Below, one piece after another: positions 22,275 through 34,555 of a DNA stretch of 64,000 nucleotides. A program made the position numbers and the translations under genes. Numbering within the stretch: position 1 is the first letter of the stretch; every line of letters begins with the position of its first letter. Under the pieces are notes generated by a model. The model did not search any database. It saw only the letters and a program-made list of their open reading frames with translations, and was not told where the DNA came from. The DNA is from Wolfiporia cocos (Eukaryota > Basidiomycota > Agaricomycetes > Polyporales > Phaeolaceae): NCBI GenBank assembly GCA_029448655.1, contig JACCLO010000009.1, positions 930,001 through 994,000 on the forward strand, read 5' to 3'.

Positions 22275-23292
22275 GGCGATGGATCAACATCGAAGCAGAT
22301 ACAGATACGATCTCTTGCCACTTGAGGGTCTTGCAGGATGTCGACTGTTTTGTATGGCCAATCCGGGAACTTTTGAAACTCCAATTCTGTATCACCTCAT
22401 TGTGCATGTGGATTGAGAATACGGACACGCCGACCATTCCGTCAATCCAGCGGTTACTCAGCTGCAGAAATGCATACAGACCCTATACGGAAAATGGAGC
22501 GCACTAAATCTCGCAATCAAATGATGGCGAGGCGCATCTCAAACGGCCTCAGGGTCGAGAGTGAGTTTTAACCAGCCGACCGAGAAACCGTGCACGCCTC
22601 CTTATAGGAGGCTCCGAGTCCGTCCTTCATGAGTACACCTCTATGTCAAATATGCACATAAGGCAAGGCGGCTATTACTTCAGACTGAGCATTCTCCTTC
22701 AGATTTGTATTGTATCGTTCATACTCTCAGCAATGGCTGAATGTTTTGCATCATTAAGGATTAAGGACTTGAGTGTCGGGCCGATCCAGCCTCGAATTTG
22801 CTTACGTCCCCTCTTATGTATAGTGCTTGCTCCGTCTTTGTACTGTTGATTATCCACGCCATCAGAATTGCGGGTGCCTCAGCAAGTAGCACGCTCAGTC
22901 GATCAGCCTCGAGGATGGGGTCCTATGTTTTGTAATACCACGGGACATCGCTGGCGTAACCCATCATATCCTCTGTTGGCTCAGCAGCCTACTAATAGCT
23001 GTCTATAGCAGATCTCCTTTTAGAATGTGTCGAACCCAGAAATCGAAGCTTGAGCGCTAGCGCTGAGCACGAGCGGCCATGTGGGCCCCTACTATCACTG
23101 AGCGCTCGATACGCTCGCTCTCCAAACCTTATATAATCAGATAGTTAGCTTTATGCTCTAAACCAACAAGACTGGGCGTGTGATATCCAGCAACTGCGTG
23201 TCCCACTCACCGGTCACCCGATAATTGTATTAGACCATTGGTGCACAGGATCAAAAGGTATGATTCCAATTGGAGGGTTGAGACCACTCGAA
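22275..23292. other. Intergenic, nothing supported
   Basis: Short frames only. It contains the upstream region of the repeat-peptide gene. No repeat or RNA was recognised. Confidence 0.4.
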
Positions 23293-24211
23293 CTATGGTG
23301 CCGGTGCCCTAGTCACCACTACTTTTGTACAGTGGCCAAATCCTTGGGTCAACTTCGCGTTAACCCTAAAGTAAGGTTCATATAGGCGCCGGTACTTTCT
23401 GCGTCCTGATACCGAACACTTTGGGTATGGCACAGCCCGGAGATGCGGATTTGAATGCTCGTAGTGATGTAGATACAGGGCAGGCACAATATTAATGTAT
23501 CTATCAGTTCACTACATCCCATGCTTGAATAAGACACAGAAAGCATGCGAAGCCAACGCTGCTCAGTGCTGGGAAGTGGCAATTGCACGCATCACAGCAA
23601 AGGATTTGTAAACAAGAAGGCTATTCAATTGGGTTGATGAGCTGCAAATGCCAAATCATGGGGAATGTGACCCGGATGCAACCGGTTGCTGCACCTGTTG
23701 AATGGGTACTTGAATATCAGCCAGATTCAAAGAACAGAAACCTCCTGTTCAGGGTCATTGAGGATGCAGGCCACATGTATATTTTGCCCAAATATCACTG
23801 AGCTGAACAGTTTCATCACATTTTTCTAGAGTGCTGTCACGAAATCCCTTTGCGATTACTATGATAATATATTTCAAGCCAAATGCATTAGCATTGATGA
23901 GGATGTTGATATGAGCTTGTCGGTACAAGTCTCAAGATCTCACTGCCCGTCAGCTTGACTATATACCATATTTGGAGAGTCAGACGAGTATAATTATCAT
24001 TACTTTCCATATACGGTATTACTTTCCCACCACTGGCCAAATCCGGACATAGAAATTTCTCAACTTTGATTTTCAGACAAATCCGCCTAGCCATTTTGTT
24101 CCTACCTTCAATTAGAGCATTTTGGCTAGACCGATTATTTCTAGGCGCCAGTTTGAGCGAGCAGTAAGACTTTTACAAAAGTAGTGGTGACTAGGGCGCC
24201 GGCACCATAGA
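23293..24211. mobile_element. 919-bp element with 37-bp terminal inverted repeats
   Basis: Bases 23293-23329 and 24175-24211 are inverted copies with one mismatch (CG versus TG). The interior has no long frame. Flanks show no convincing target duplication, so the superfamily is unknown. Confidence 0.6.
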
Positions 24212-25786
24212 AAGCGATGTGACATATCAGCGCAGTAGAATGCACAGCCAGTGGCCTTGGCACATAGCTAATGAGTGGAGTCGAGGCTGGTCATCAGTTG
24301 GGATTTGGTACGTGGACAGAAAGCAGCACCAACATCCACCCAAGTTCATTGCATCATCCCCAGTGGGAATCCAGTGTAATTAAATGTATCCAAATGTACT
24401 GGATACATATGGTTGTGAAAACTGAACCCAAAGCTACATTGGGATACATAGTAGGCACCCGTATAATGTTTCTTATATATTCCAAAAGTATTCAGATGAA
24501 TCCAGAATAGATTTCGATGTATTTGAATGTATCTCAGGGTTGCATAGAAAGGTTTAGCAAGGTAACTCAATGTATCTTTCAGCGTAACTGAATATACACA
24601 AATCTATCAATGCAGAGTACCTAGAAACACCCCAGTCTATCCACCCATATTCATGTGCCCCATCCAGGCCTGCTCTGTCAGATCATCATCCAGGAACTGG
24701 CACGCCAGTTGAGATGGTGAAGTTGATTACTTTGAGACTGAGGCTCAGCTCCTGTAATGGGCTAGTATATATACAAGGATCCTGGTGACAATCAAAGTAT
24801 GTGAAGGTAGGGCTTTGGGTATTGTAGTTTTAGGGTTGTGATAGGAAGTACAATAGGTCATATGGTTGTGGAAGTATTTGTAAGATATGTGAAATAAACT
24901 ATATAATGTGGTAGAAGGGTTTGCTGGGGTAGAGGGGATACTTACACATCAATACCTTGAGGCTATATGATTCTGGATTCACACATGTTCATCTTCTTAC
25001 AGGGTCCTGGGCTACTAGTTCCAAAATTGAATAGGTCTTTTTTCCTGACATGCTCCCTGTCCCCAGTCTGTCCCCGCTCCCTGCTGCGTAAAACTGTCAG
25101 TTTTCCACATGTTCACAGATTCATTTTTGTCTTGTATTCTGTAGTGTATGAGTGAGCATAATTAGAATGTATTGAAGTAATGAAATACATACCAGTCTGT
25201 TTGCCACTGTGGTGTACATCTTGCAATGTGAATGGTTGCACACTGACTGAATGTAGATAGACAGGATGAAGCTAATAACTAAATGACTCACTGGTAGTCA
25301 TCTATTTGTGTGTGAGTTTTGGCTCCTCTTGAAGGTGGAGGGGATGGTGTCACCTTGCCAAGACCTTAGAGGGATGAGCAAAGTGTAGGGACAAGATGGA
25401 GATGGGGTGTGGCATGTTATGAGCCTGTTTATGTGTAGTGAGGAAAATAAAGTTCAAGAGGTGACAGAATAGTGAAGGAACCTAAATCAAAGCCACAAAA
25501 GGAAAATGATGTGATGATACTGTGAGGTCTGGTAGAAGTGTTACCATTAATGGATTGTGGCTAACATGCGATGTGAAGACAAGAAAGAATTGGTTGGAAG
25601 CCACATCACCAGCACAAATGTGTCCACATGACAAACCTGACATGGACAGCCACAATGCCTTTGTTTCTCGAAAATTAGCATGGCTGTAGGAGGTGCTTTT
25701 GCCACAAAAGGAGATATCCTCTTCTGGAACTATTAACCACAGCCACAAAAACAAGCTCTAGTCCCAATATTAAAAACAGGGGTATG
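24212..25786. other. AT-richer spacer, no gene
   Basis: Several GGATACAT/ATGTATCC words occur at 24380-24560 in both orientations. Otherwise no coding or structural signal was seen, and CpG is scarce. Confidence 0.4.
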
Positions 25787-26543
25787 TGTCACAGTATGCT
25801 GTGGCATAGGCCTCTGTGTGTGATCATGTGATGTACCTAGATACCATCGTTAGATAAGATAACAGGTGTAGGTAATCATGCTCACATTATACAATGGTCA
25901 TGGTAGTTACTAGTGATGTGACACCTTATTTACAGCTATGTCTGGCACCTTACAGCACACAGACCTCTTTAGGGCAGTAGCTTAGGTACCTGATGCATGC
26001 ACCTGTATATATGCCAGTAGTGACACAGTACGGCCTGACGTACGTGGGGACCGTGTAAGCAGGGATCCTAACACCCAGGGAGGCTCTCAGACTAGCAGGT
26101 AGGCATAGAGAGAGAGGTGGGGCAGGTCGCAGACGGGCACGCCAAGCAGCCAGACAGTAAAGGGGGGTATCATTACCCCCAGACGTCGAGGATGCTAAAC
26201 ATGAGCATAAGGCTCATGTCGTTGCGCATATATACATGAGGTCGCACTGTAGCTACTAAGCCTGCCCTAAGGCCTTAGAGGCTGTGCTGCATATGTAAGC
26301 ATAATGTGGCGCCAGTAATGGCGCCGGGTCATGTGCATGTGGGGAGACGCCAGTAAGGGCGCCTGTACATAAGGTGGTGTGACGCTATAGGGATAGCAGG
26401 TTAATAACGTAGATAATAGCCTGTATATACCATAAGAAATAACGGGGCAACGCCACAGTAAAAACTGTGACAAGTAGGACTGAGGCTTACACCTCAGTCT
26501 TTAGCTTCTAGACATTGAGGCCAGTCCTCTCAGACAACCTCTC
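25787..26543 (+). repeat. LTR of the TGTCAC family, interrupted (copy f)
   Basis: Starts TGTCACAG with a terminal mini-hairpin. It has AGATAAGATAA at 25852-25862, CTTTAGGGCA near 25960 and TATATAT near 26003-26012. The stem-loop (GACTGAGG, loop CTTACA, 26478-26499) is separated from the TATA box by the inserted LTR at 26021-26472. The 3' end is not certain. Confidence 0.75.
26021..26472 (-). repeat. Solo LTR of the TGTCAC family, TSD AGTAG (copy u)
   Basis: A 452-bp solo LTR in reverse orientation. AGTAG lies at 26016-26020 and 26473-26477. Its stem-loop (26199-26219) has stem ACATGAGC and loop CTTAT on the - strand, next to a TATATAT box. Confidence 0.9.
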
Positions 26544-26875
26544 TGCTACGGATCGAATATCCATTCAGCTGAAATAACTAAGTTGAGTTACTCAGCATAT
26601 CAAGTAGCGCACTACTCGTCAGACTCTGCAGAGTCAGAGCATTGATATACAAGCTGAGGGCTTAATTGCTCAAGTCTTTGAGAATGAGTATAAGATCCTT
26701 GTAATTCAACAAGGTCAAGCTAAGGAACTTGACTGGTATTTACATCAGGTTATATACTGCGATCCTACAACTGGGGTTATAGTGTCTTTGGTACTGCTAC
26801 TATTAGGTCTGTTGAGCTAACATTCTAAGTAACAAGCAAGAAGTGTTGCAGTTGAATGCAACAAAGGATGAAACA
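26544..26875 (-). repeat. LTR of a third family (copy C1)
   Basis: Starts TGCTACGGATCGAATATCC and ends near GATGAAACA. The same sequence recurs, split, at 32774-33552. Its reverse strand has a TATA box and a stem GTCAAG/CTTGAC, the layout of the TGTTACG family, of which it may be a distant relative. Confidence 0.65.
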
Positions 26876-27311
26876 GTGACACAGACTTACACATCTGTGT
26901 GACTGGTGCAGCCAGGGGTCCTATATGTCTAAGCGTCCAGCTAGAGTGATGCGCAGTGGTGAGCCTTCAGGTATGACCAATAAACCTTATAAGCTAACAT
27001 GCACTCCAGTCAAGTCAGACAAGAGGATAGAAGGGGTGGACGATGCAGACACACACAGGCTGACTGCAAGAGAGGGGCTTACACCCAGTTGTTGAGAATC
27101 CTAAAGATGGGGTTGCAAGATCCCATTGCCATACCTATATATATGCAAGGTATTGTGACCAGTAATGGTCGCCCTAAAGTAGTGGCCTTTGCACTGTAAC
27201 TAAGGGGTGACCAGGGCTGTAACTACCTGTAATGCTACTGTAACTAGGTGTGACCATGTCATGTGAGTAGTGAGTACACCTACCCTTAGGCGCATGTGAC
27301 TATCTACTAGG

Positions 27312-28020
27312 TGTTACGGGTCGTATACCCATTCGTATATTCGAGGCACAATATAAGTTGTTCTTCTGCACATATTCCCGTGGATGAGTGCAAGGCAAAT
27401 ATATCTGCAATTAGCCTTCTGGCCCTAAGTCGAAGACTCTAGGGATCACTGAACATCCAATATGTGTTAGAGGATATAATCTGTTCTGGTGCAAGTCCTG
27501 TAGGATATAAGACTTGCCTAAGTCTGAAAAGTCGGTGTGCACTTTGAGGACTTAGTTGGTTTGAGAGCTCAGAGAATACTGAGCGTAGTTTCCTATGTTT
27601 GAGAATGAATATAAGACTTCTTGTTTATACAACAAGGTCAAGCTGAAGAGCCTCAACGGTAAGTACATTGGCTTGTATACTATGCTAGGTTTTAGGGGTC
27701 TAGTCCATCCCAGATGTCACTGATACTATCTATGCTATAGTGTGAAATGTTTGATAAGTATGTAGTGATAAATCTGAAATGTTAGATAGAAATGATATGG
27801 TGGCTGAACACCATCTGTCAATCATGAAATGATAAATACGGAAAAAGGGCAGAGTTAGATCTGCCAGAGTTGGAACATGCCCTATACACTAGTACAACTG
27901 GGGTTAGGCCCAGTACTATCACAAATAGCTAGGGGGTTGGTTGCACAACAAGTCTCTGTATCGTATTCAGCTAATGGTGAGTTCTGCCAGTGTTAATGAA
28001 AGATTGAAATAACCATAACA
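27312..28020 (-). repeat. Solo LTR of the TGTTACG family (copy B3, 709 bp)
   Basis: Starts TGTTACGGGTC and ends ACCATAACA. It aligns over its whole length with the copies at 46208-46914 and 43113-43819, but many of their CpG sites read TpG or CpA here. It is therefore older. Confidence 0.88.
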
Positions 28021-28118
28021 GTACCAGGTCTGTGCACTACTGCTACAAGAAATGGTGAAGTCCACTATATAGCCATTAGCTTGTGATTATCACATGGGCT
28101 GCTGAGGTAAGAGTGTTG

Positions 28119-28641
28119 TGACCCAGAAACCTTGGGTCCATCCCCCACTACCGGCCCTAGGCCAATCTCCTAACCCATCACCTAATGTCTAAGCCCTATA
28201 AGCCCCACCCATAGGTCCCTGGAAAGGGTTACCAGTCCTCCAGAGGTTGGCTATGAGGTAGAGAGGTCGAACGTCAAGGTCAAGCGTCAAGGTCACAGAT
28301 GAGCGTGGGTAATCACAATAGTGGAGAAGGGTTTAAGGAGGAATACACCCCTGTGAAGCTACATTGAACTGTCTGAGGAGTATGCCTCAGACTTGCCTAG
28401 CTTATATACATGCGACACATTATCTACTGGAGTCCCTGCCCTAAACAATGAGGCCTGTGCGCAAGCACTAAGGTATAGGGGTACAGCCACATCACATGCT
28501 ACATCACGTTACCTATGGGTTATCTTATCTAGTGGGACACGTGCATGACTAGTAAGTGAGTCAGGTGATTGAATACATGAGATTGTTAGTTTGAGACTGA
28601 GGGGTGGCAGAAAACACAGCATCACAATAAATACTGTGACA
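28119..28641 (-). repeat. Solo LTR of the TGTCAC family (copy g)
   Basis: 523 bp, flanked by TGTTG (28114-28118) and CGTTG (28642-28646), a duplication with one CpG-type change. It has the stem-loop at 28371-28392 (stem GTCTGAGG, loop CATACT on the - strand), TATATAAG, CCCTAAA and TTATCTTATCT at 28520-28530. Confidence 0.85.
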
Positions 28642-29129
28642 CGTTGACAATCCCTGGTATCAGGATATGAGTAAGATGTGTGACCTTGGAGATTAGGCCA
28701 CTGAGTGATTTGGGATTACTAGCATGTTGTTGTTGTGTTGTTTGTGCAGGTGTATGTGTCTACAGGCGCTTATCAGCGTAAACATAGATATGCTCGTAGA
28801 AATGCCAGAAAAATAGGTAAAAATATGGGAAAAATTGCCCATGTCACTAAATCTGTGACACTGTCTACATGAAAGTCGAGAGAGGTGCCACCATTGGGTC
28901 ACTGGATCTTGGGCACTAATGGATTAGAGCTCCTGGCCACCTGCTTTCCAGTGGGCAGAGTTAGGTTGCAGGCCAGGCTCTGTAAAGGTCTTGGTGTCAA
29001 CCCCTCAAATTTTCTAAGGGGAATCCATGGACACTGCAAATTAACCTCCAAAAAGCCAAATGCTTGCCGTTCAGATGATAAGCAGTCAACCATCAAGATG
29101 GGGCTCTATGATGGTTCAGATATTCACAC

Positions 29130-29560
29130 CTTTCAGTGACAGTAGATGATGGTTCAGGTCAACCAGCTTGTACCAAACCCTAACAGTTCAGGTCAGCTGG
29201 TCATCAGCCCACACCCTAACTGTCAGGCCTACTGTCAGGTGGACCTATGTCTTCTATGACAGAATGGTAGTGACAGTTGTGGGTGGGCCCACCAGTGTCA
29301 TGACCAGATGGTTATGATGGTTGCAGGTCAGCCCACAACTACCACAACCAGACAATTGTGACTGTCATGGGTGGGCCCACATCTTCCACAACTAGACAGT
29401 AGTGACAGTTGTGGATGGGCCCACCACTGCCATGACTTGACAGTCATGATGGTTGTTGCCATGGTCTCTGCAACTGCCACAAATCATGACTACCACAAAC
29501 TGCAACTGCCATGAACTGTGACTGCCGCAAACTGTGACCACCACAAACCATAGCTGCTCC
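29130..29560. repeat. Degenerate tandem repeat with GTGGGCCCAC words
   Basis: Imperfect repeats of roughly 60 bp containing GTGGGCCCAC and GACAGTTGTGG-type words. An inverted relative lies at 46930-47235, including the flanking GGTTCAGGTCA words. Confidence 0.7.
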
Positions 29561-29993
29561 CTCTACCTGGAGTTATTTGATTTTTACTCTATCCACAGCC
29601 CTATGACATGCAACCATGACCCACCACCAAGACTCTAACCATATAGTATACATGTGCAATAAATTGGGAAACATATGGTATATGGTATTTACATGATTTA
29701 CATGGTTTTTTAAACACTACATTTCTGAGAGATCTTGGCATGCCATTGTTTTGCAAGATGGATATGGAGATTGTCTCCACATTCAATGAAACATGGGTAT
29801 CATCACATAGCTGACATAAGGAGCAAAACACATTCAATGTTTCATGTCCAACATCCACATTAGCAGCAGTAATGGCTAGAAAATCACAAGTGATGCATAC
29901 AATGGCAGGAAATTCCTATGCATGAGGCTAGCAAAGATGTAGTCACTATGTGGCATTATATGGAATTAAGCAGATTTTACCAAACAAGAGGAT
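29561..29993. other. Spacer without recognised features
   Basis: AT-rich, no gene or repeat recognised before the LTR at 29994. Confidence 0.4.
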
Positions 29994-30694
29994 TGTTACG
30001 GTAATTTTGAATTTTTAGTGCTGGCAGAACTCACCATCAGGTGAATACAGTACAGGGACAACCAACACCCCTGGCTACTTGTGACTCTACCGGGTGTAAC
30101 CCCGGTTGTACTAGTGTATAGGGAATTGACTGACATTGGGCGGATGCAACTCTGCCACCATTTCATATTTATCATTGTATGATTGACAGATGGTGTTCAA
30201 CTGCCATATCATTGTTATCTATTGTTTCACGTATATCGCTACATACTTATCAAATGTTTCAGTCTAGGACATAGATAGTACTGGTGACATCTGGAATGCA
30301 TAGGTCTTCAGATACTTCACGTAGTATATATACTCATGTAACTAAGTCGAGGCTCTTCAGCTCGACTTTGTTGTATAAACAAGAAGTCTTATACTCGTTC
30401 TCAAACGTAGGAAACTACGCTCAGTATTCACCGAGCTCTCGAAACAACTAAGTCCTCAAAGTGCACATTGACTTCTTGGACTTAGGCAAGCCTTATACTC
30501 CACAAGACTTGCTCCAGAACAGATTATATCCTCTAACGCACATTGGATATTGACCAATCTCCTAAAGTTGCAGACTTAGGACCCGAAGGCTTATTCGCGA
30601 TGATATTGCCTTGCACTCACTGAATCAGAGCTATGTGCAGAAGAATCAATTATATTTGTGACAGAATATACAAACAGGTATATGACCCGTAACA
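29994..30694 (+). repeat. Solo LTR of the TGTTACG family (copy B4)
   Basis: 701 bp, opposite in orientation to copy B3. It holds TATATATA near 30330, followed by the family stem GTCGAG/CTCGAC with loop GCTCTTCAG near 30350-30375. No matching duplication was seen. Confidence 0.85.
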
Positions 30695-30918
30695 GGTAGC
30701 CATGAGGAGTTGGACATGGTGGTTGCAGACTATAAGGTCACAGGTTTGTGACACATCTGAGACTGACAGGACTTCCAAAACTCAATGTAGTATATAAACT
30801 CATGTACCTGGCATTGAGGCTCTTCAGCTTGACCTTGTTGTATAAACAAGAAGTCTTATACTCATTCTCAAACGTAGGAAACTACGCTCAGTATTCACCA
30901 AGCCTTGAACTGACTAAG

Positions 30919-31773
30919 TGTCACACTAATCCTAAGGTCTTAGTTGACGTCTCAAGCTGCAGGTGCATAGTTCAGACTAGAGAGGTAGCAGTCTAGCAGG
31001 TGCAAGTCATCCAGCGGGAGTTCAGAGGAAAAGTAGGAGAAATGCCCCCATAGAGAATATGATGCCCTAGTGGCAATTGTTAAGTCTAGCACTGTAGGGC
31101 GCTAGATGTTTGGTTATATACATTCATGCTTGGCCTTTGTATCTATAAATAGTGGTCTGTGCACATGAATGTGAGAATTGCCAATAATGGCGTGATAATG
31201 GTGTGCTATCTAATAATAACACTTGATGAGTAAGTATTTCATATGTAACTATGCTTCTAGTGTGAGGCAGTGCCGAAAGGGCTTCTAGCTACATTGATAT
31301 ATGGAATTGCTTATGCTTATAGCTTCAAGGGATGCCCTAAGGGCTTCTAATGATGAGGATTGCCTGTGATGGCTTCTAATGATGTTGATCATCATGTTTC
31401 AGGAATTTGATATGTAACCTATCAGAATGTCTTCTGATAAGCTTATCTATGAGATCATGATGTTGTCATGATGAGGTCATGGTCTGGTCCAGTAATGGAA
31501 CCTGATGTCATAACTTGTGCAGATAAGATGAGAGATAAGGTCACCTGTTCTGGTGCCTATGATAGCACTTAGTGACGCCTATACAATCTGTGATAAGAGA
31601 CTAGATCATGTGACCTGGAAAGTCACATGACTTAGTAAATTCTAGTTCGTTGGAAAGCTCTTGGTCATGTGATTCTAATGATGTAGATGAGAAGACCTGT
31701 ACTGGAAAAGGGGGCTGCATGACTTCAATTATGAAAATAGAAAATGTGGGGATTGTCTTGTAAAACTGTGACA
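30919..31773 (-). repeat. Solo LTR of the TGTCAC family, TSD CTAAG (copy o)
   Basis: 855 bp with CTAAG at 30914-30918 and 31774-31778. The stem-loop at 31085-31106 has stem TCTAGCGC (one G-U) and loop CCTACA on the - strand, near TATATAAC. Confidence 0.9.
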
Positions 31774-31899
31774 CTAAGTCCTCAAAGTGCACATTGACTT
31801 CTTGGACTTAGGCAAGTCTTATATTCTAGAAGACTTGCTCTTGAACCAATTCTGTTCTCTAACGTGTATTGAAAATCAAACAATCTCCTAGAGTCTTTG

Positions 31900-32347
31900 G
31901 GTCACGGTCCACCTGCCACACACCTATATGCCTGAGATAACCCCCATCCGCGAGACTAGGGGAGGCAGCCGACCAAGGTCGCTAACATAGGCAGCAATGA
32001 CTTAGAGGGGATAGGCACGCAGCGAGCGTGGAGAGAGGGGACTAGCCCCAACAACTAGAATAACACTTCTGGGGAGTAAGCCCCAGAAGGACTACAGCTT
32101 ATATACATGAGCGTTGTATACTACTAGCCAGACAACCAGCCCTAAAGGCATGGTCTGTGCGTACGTGTCTAGCTACAGGTCATGAGGTAGCGTACGTCAG
32201 CTATAGTCAGCTGACCCTAAGATAAGATAGTGATGCTAATCCTACTATCTACCTGATCATGTGACGAGCGAGGCTTGGAGTCGTGAGTTCGACCCCAGCG
32301 CAGGGCAACATGCTGGGGGTCAGCGTCAACAGAAATAATCTGTGACA
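31900..32347 (-). repeat. Solo LTR of the TGTCAC family, TSD CTTTG (copy h)
   Basis: 448 bp with CTTTG at 31895-31899 and 32348-32352. The first base is mutated (GG for TG). It has the stem-loop at 32068-32089 (stem TTCTGGGG, loop CTTACT), AGATAAGATAG near 32220 and a B-box-like GAGTTCGACCCCA near 32285. Confidence 0.9.
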
Positions 32348-32584
32348 CTTTGACTTAGGACCTGAAGGCTTATTCAGATTATATTTGCCTTGCACCCGTC
32401 CATGGGACTAGGTGCAGAAGAACAAATTATATTCACAACTTGAGTATACGAATGGGTATTCAACCTGTAACAAGGATAATCAAAAGCATGTGAATTATGT
32501 CCTGACATCCATGCATTTGTATGGCCATCCAAAGCTGTGTCAAAGCCAGGATTTTTGAGCTGGGCTGGGCTAGCACATCACTAT

Positions 32585-32773
32585 GAATTGTGGAGGTCAT
32601 AGCCATGGCTTTGGCAGTCACAAAAGTTATGGCCACAACCTCCACAAAGGTAGTGGAAGTTGTGAAGTTGTGGCCATGGTGGTCACAGAAGTCATGAAAG
32701 TCATGGCTGTGACCTCTGTGGTGGTTGCAAAGGCCATGATAGTCGCAGCTGTGACCTCCACAAAAGTTGCAAC
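32585..32773. repeat. Degenerate nonamer-type array
   Basis: Runs of GTCATGGCT, GTTGCAAAG and related words in both orientations, with TpG/CpA in place of CpG. One CpG-retaining word (GTCGCAGCT) remains near 32743. Confidence 0.65.
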
Positions 32774-33552
32774 TGTCATGGATTGAATATCTGTTCAGCT
32801 GAAATAACTAAGTCGAGTTACTCAATGTATCACAGACTGTCTTGGCATACCCCTAAACACCCTATCTCCTGCATTAGACAGGGGCTATGGCCCTAAGAGG
32901 TTGGCTATACAGCCAGTGTTGCACTCAGACAGTAGGATGCATGCAAGCAGAGTACAGACTGGAGGGAAATGCCCCCACAATGAGGATAACAACTCTGGGG
33001 AGTAAGCCCCAGAGGACGCTGCCTATATACATGTGCATACACTACCTAGTAGATGGCTTGCCCTAAAGGCATGGCCTGTGCACTACCATGCCTATCTACT
33101 CTAGTCATGTGGGTATGTGTACATAAGCAGAGTCCATGTGACCTAAGAACAGGCAAGCAGGTGATGTACCTAGATGATCATGTGACTACTAACCAAGAGC
33201 TCTTGTGTTTGAATACTGGTGGGAGCACCTATAATAAAAGAGATAGGTGCTATGTCAAAATCCATGACACAGTGTATCAAGTAGCACACTACTTGTCAGA
33301 CTCCACAGAGTTAGAGTGTCGATATACAAGCTGAGTGCTTAATTGCTCAAGCCTTTGAGAATGAGTATAGGATCCTTGTAACTCAACAAGGTCAAGCTGA
33401 GGGACTCAACTGGTATGTACATCAAATTTTATACTATGGTTTGTTAATTGGGGTCATAGTGCCTTTGGTACTGCTACTATTAGGTCCATCGAGCTAACAT
33501 TCTAAGTATCAAAGGAGAAGCATTGCAGTTGAGCACAACAAGGGATGAAACA
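32774..33552 (-). repeat. LTR of the third family (copy C2), interrupted
   Basis: Matches 26544-26875. It is split near 32829 by the LTR at 32830-33270 and continues to GATGAAACA at 33552. Confidence 0.7.
32830..33270 (-). repeat. LTR of the TGTCAC family (copy i)
   Basis: Ends are degenerate. It has the stem-loop at 32993-33014 (stem CTCTGGGG, loop CTTACT on the - strand), TATATAGG, and CCCTAAAGGCA upstream of GCCTGTGC. Confidence 0.78.
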
Positions 33553-34138
33553 GAGAAGGCGTATGGTTGGACATACAATATCAGCTAGAACACAATGAGA
33601 TGGGAGATCCTGGGCATAGGGCTGTCATACATGAAACAAGGGACTACCATTGAGTGGAGGTCCCTAGAAATAAATGCATGGCAGGGCAGTTGAATGCTAA
33701 GTCCTTATACACAGTGAGGTGTCAAAGAAGGAATACGAGTGTACCTGCAAAGACCGTAACAGCAACAGTTGCAAACTTGCAGCCATGGTGGTCACAAAAG
33801 TCACAAAGTCATGGAAGTCACAGCCATAACCCCATGGCAGTCAAAAAAAGTCACATCCATGACCTCCACAGCAGTTGTAAAAGTTGCAGCCACAACCTCC
33901 ACAAAAGTTGCTACTGTCACAAGGTCATGGCCACGGCAGTTGCAAAAGTCATGAAATTCATGGCTGTGACATCCACAAAGGTCATGAAGGTCATGGCCAC
34001 AACCACCACGACCATTGCAGCTGTGACTTTGTGACTGTCAAAACTTTTGTGGAGGTCATGGCCACAACTTTTGCAACTGCCATGGAGGTTGCAGCCATGA
34101 CTTTGCAACTTTCCTGAAGGTCACAGCCATGACTTTGG
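33553..34138. repeat. Spacer grading into a nonamer-type array
   Basis: From about 33770 the sequence is a degenerate array of GTCACAAAG, GTTGCAAAA and CCATGACCT words. Apparent reading frames here are repeat translation, not genes. Confidence 0.65.
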
Positions 34139-34555
34139 TGACATTTATGTCATAAACTATTATTTCCCTTGTATTTATGCCCACACGCCTCGATGATCTA
34201 TTATCGTAGATTAGATAAGGGTTTTTGCTCAATATCTCACAGTCCGGTGGTATGTTACACTAGTTAGCGTTACCTGTCATGGTGGTTACCTTACCTGCAC
34301 ACGGTTGTGCACTTTAGGGTAGACACGCTCACTATTGCATGTACATAAATATAGCATAGGCTGAGGTCTTACAACCTCAGTCTTGTTATTCTCAATGTTG
34401 GGGTGGTCCCCCCTCTCTCATATTGTTGCATGCCTTTAGTCGACACTCTTTACTTTAGACCTACTAGTCTGGGGTGCAAGGCTGGCCATCATGCGCTTTG
34501 GGCGATATATTAGGGTCCCCGGCTGTGCCAGTCGCACAGTATGTAGACTGTGTCA
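34139..34555 (+). repeat. Solo LTR of the TGTCAC family inside the nonamer array (copy c)
   Basis: It has AGATTAGATAAGG near 34208, CTTTAGGGTA near 34315, an ATAAATATA box and the stem-loop at 34361-34380 (stem CTGAGGT, loop CTTACA). The array resumes on the right. No duplication found. Confidence 0.78.

Larger units (their letters stand above)
26877..28860 (-). repeat. LTR of the TGTCAC family carrying two nested LTRs (copy p)
   Basis: Left end TGACACAGACTTAC at 26877 and right end AATCTGTGACA at 28860. It is interrupted by the 709-bp LTR at 27312-28020 and the 523-bp LTR at 28119-28641. TATATATA lies near 27136. Target duplication is not visible. Confidence 0.65.
30755..32472 (+). repeat. 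5'-truncated LTR of the TGTTACG family with two inserts (copy B5)
   Basis: The first half of the LTR is missing. The remainder is split by solo LTRs at 30919-31773 and 31900-32347 and resumes exactly after each. It ends near CCTGTAACA at 32472. Confidence 0.82.

Noticed and set aside
22643..22849. Small membrane protein frame (68 residues)
   Set aside because: Hydrophobic run only; no start context, homology or splice support, and the surrounding sequence looks non-coding.
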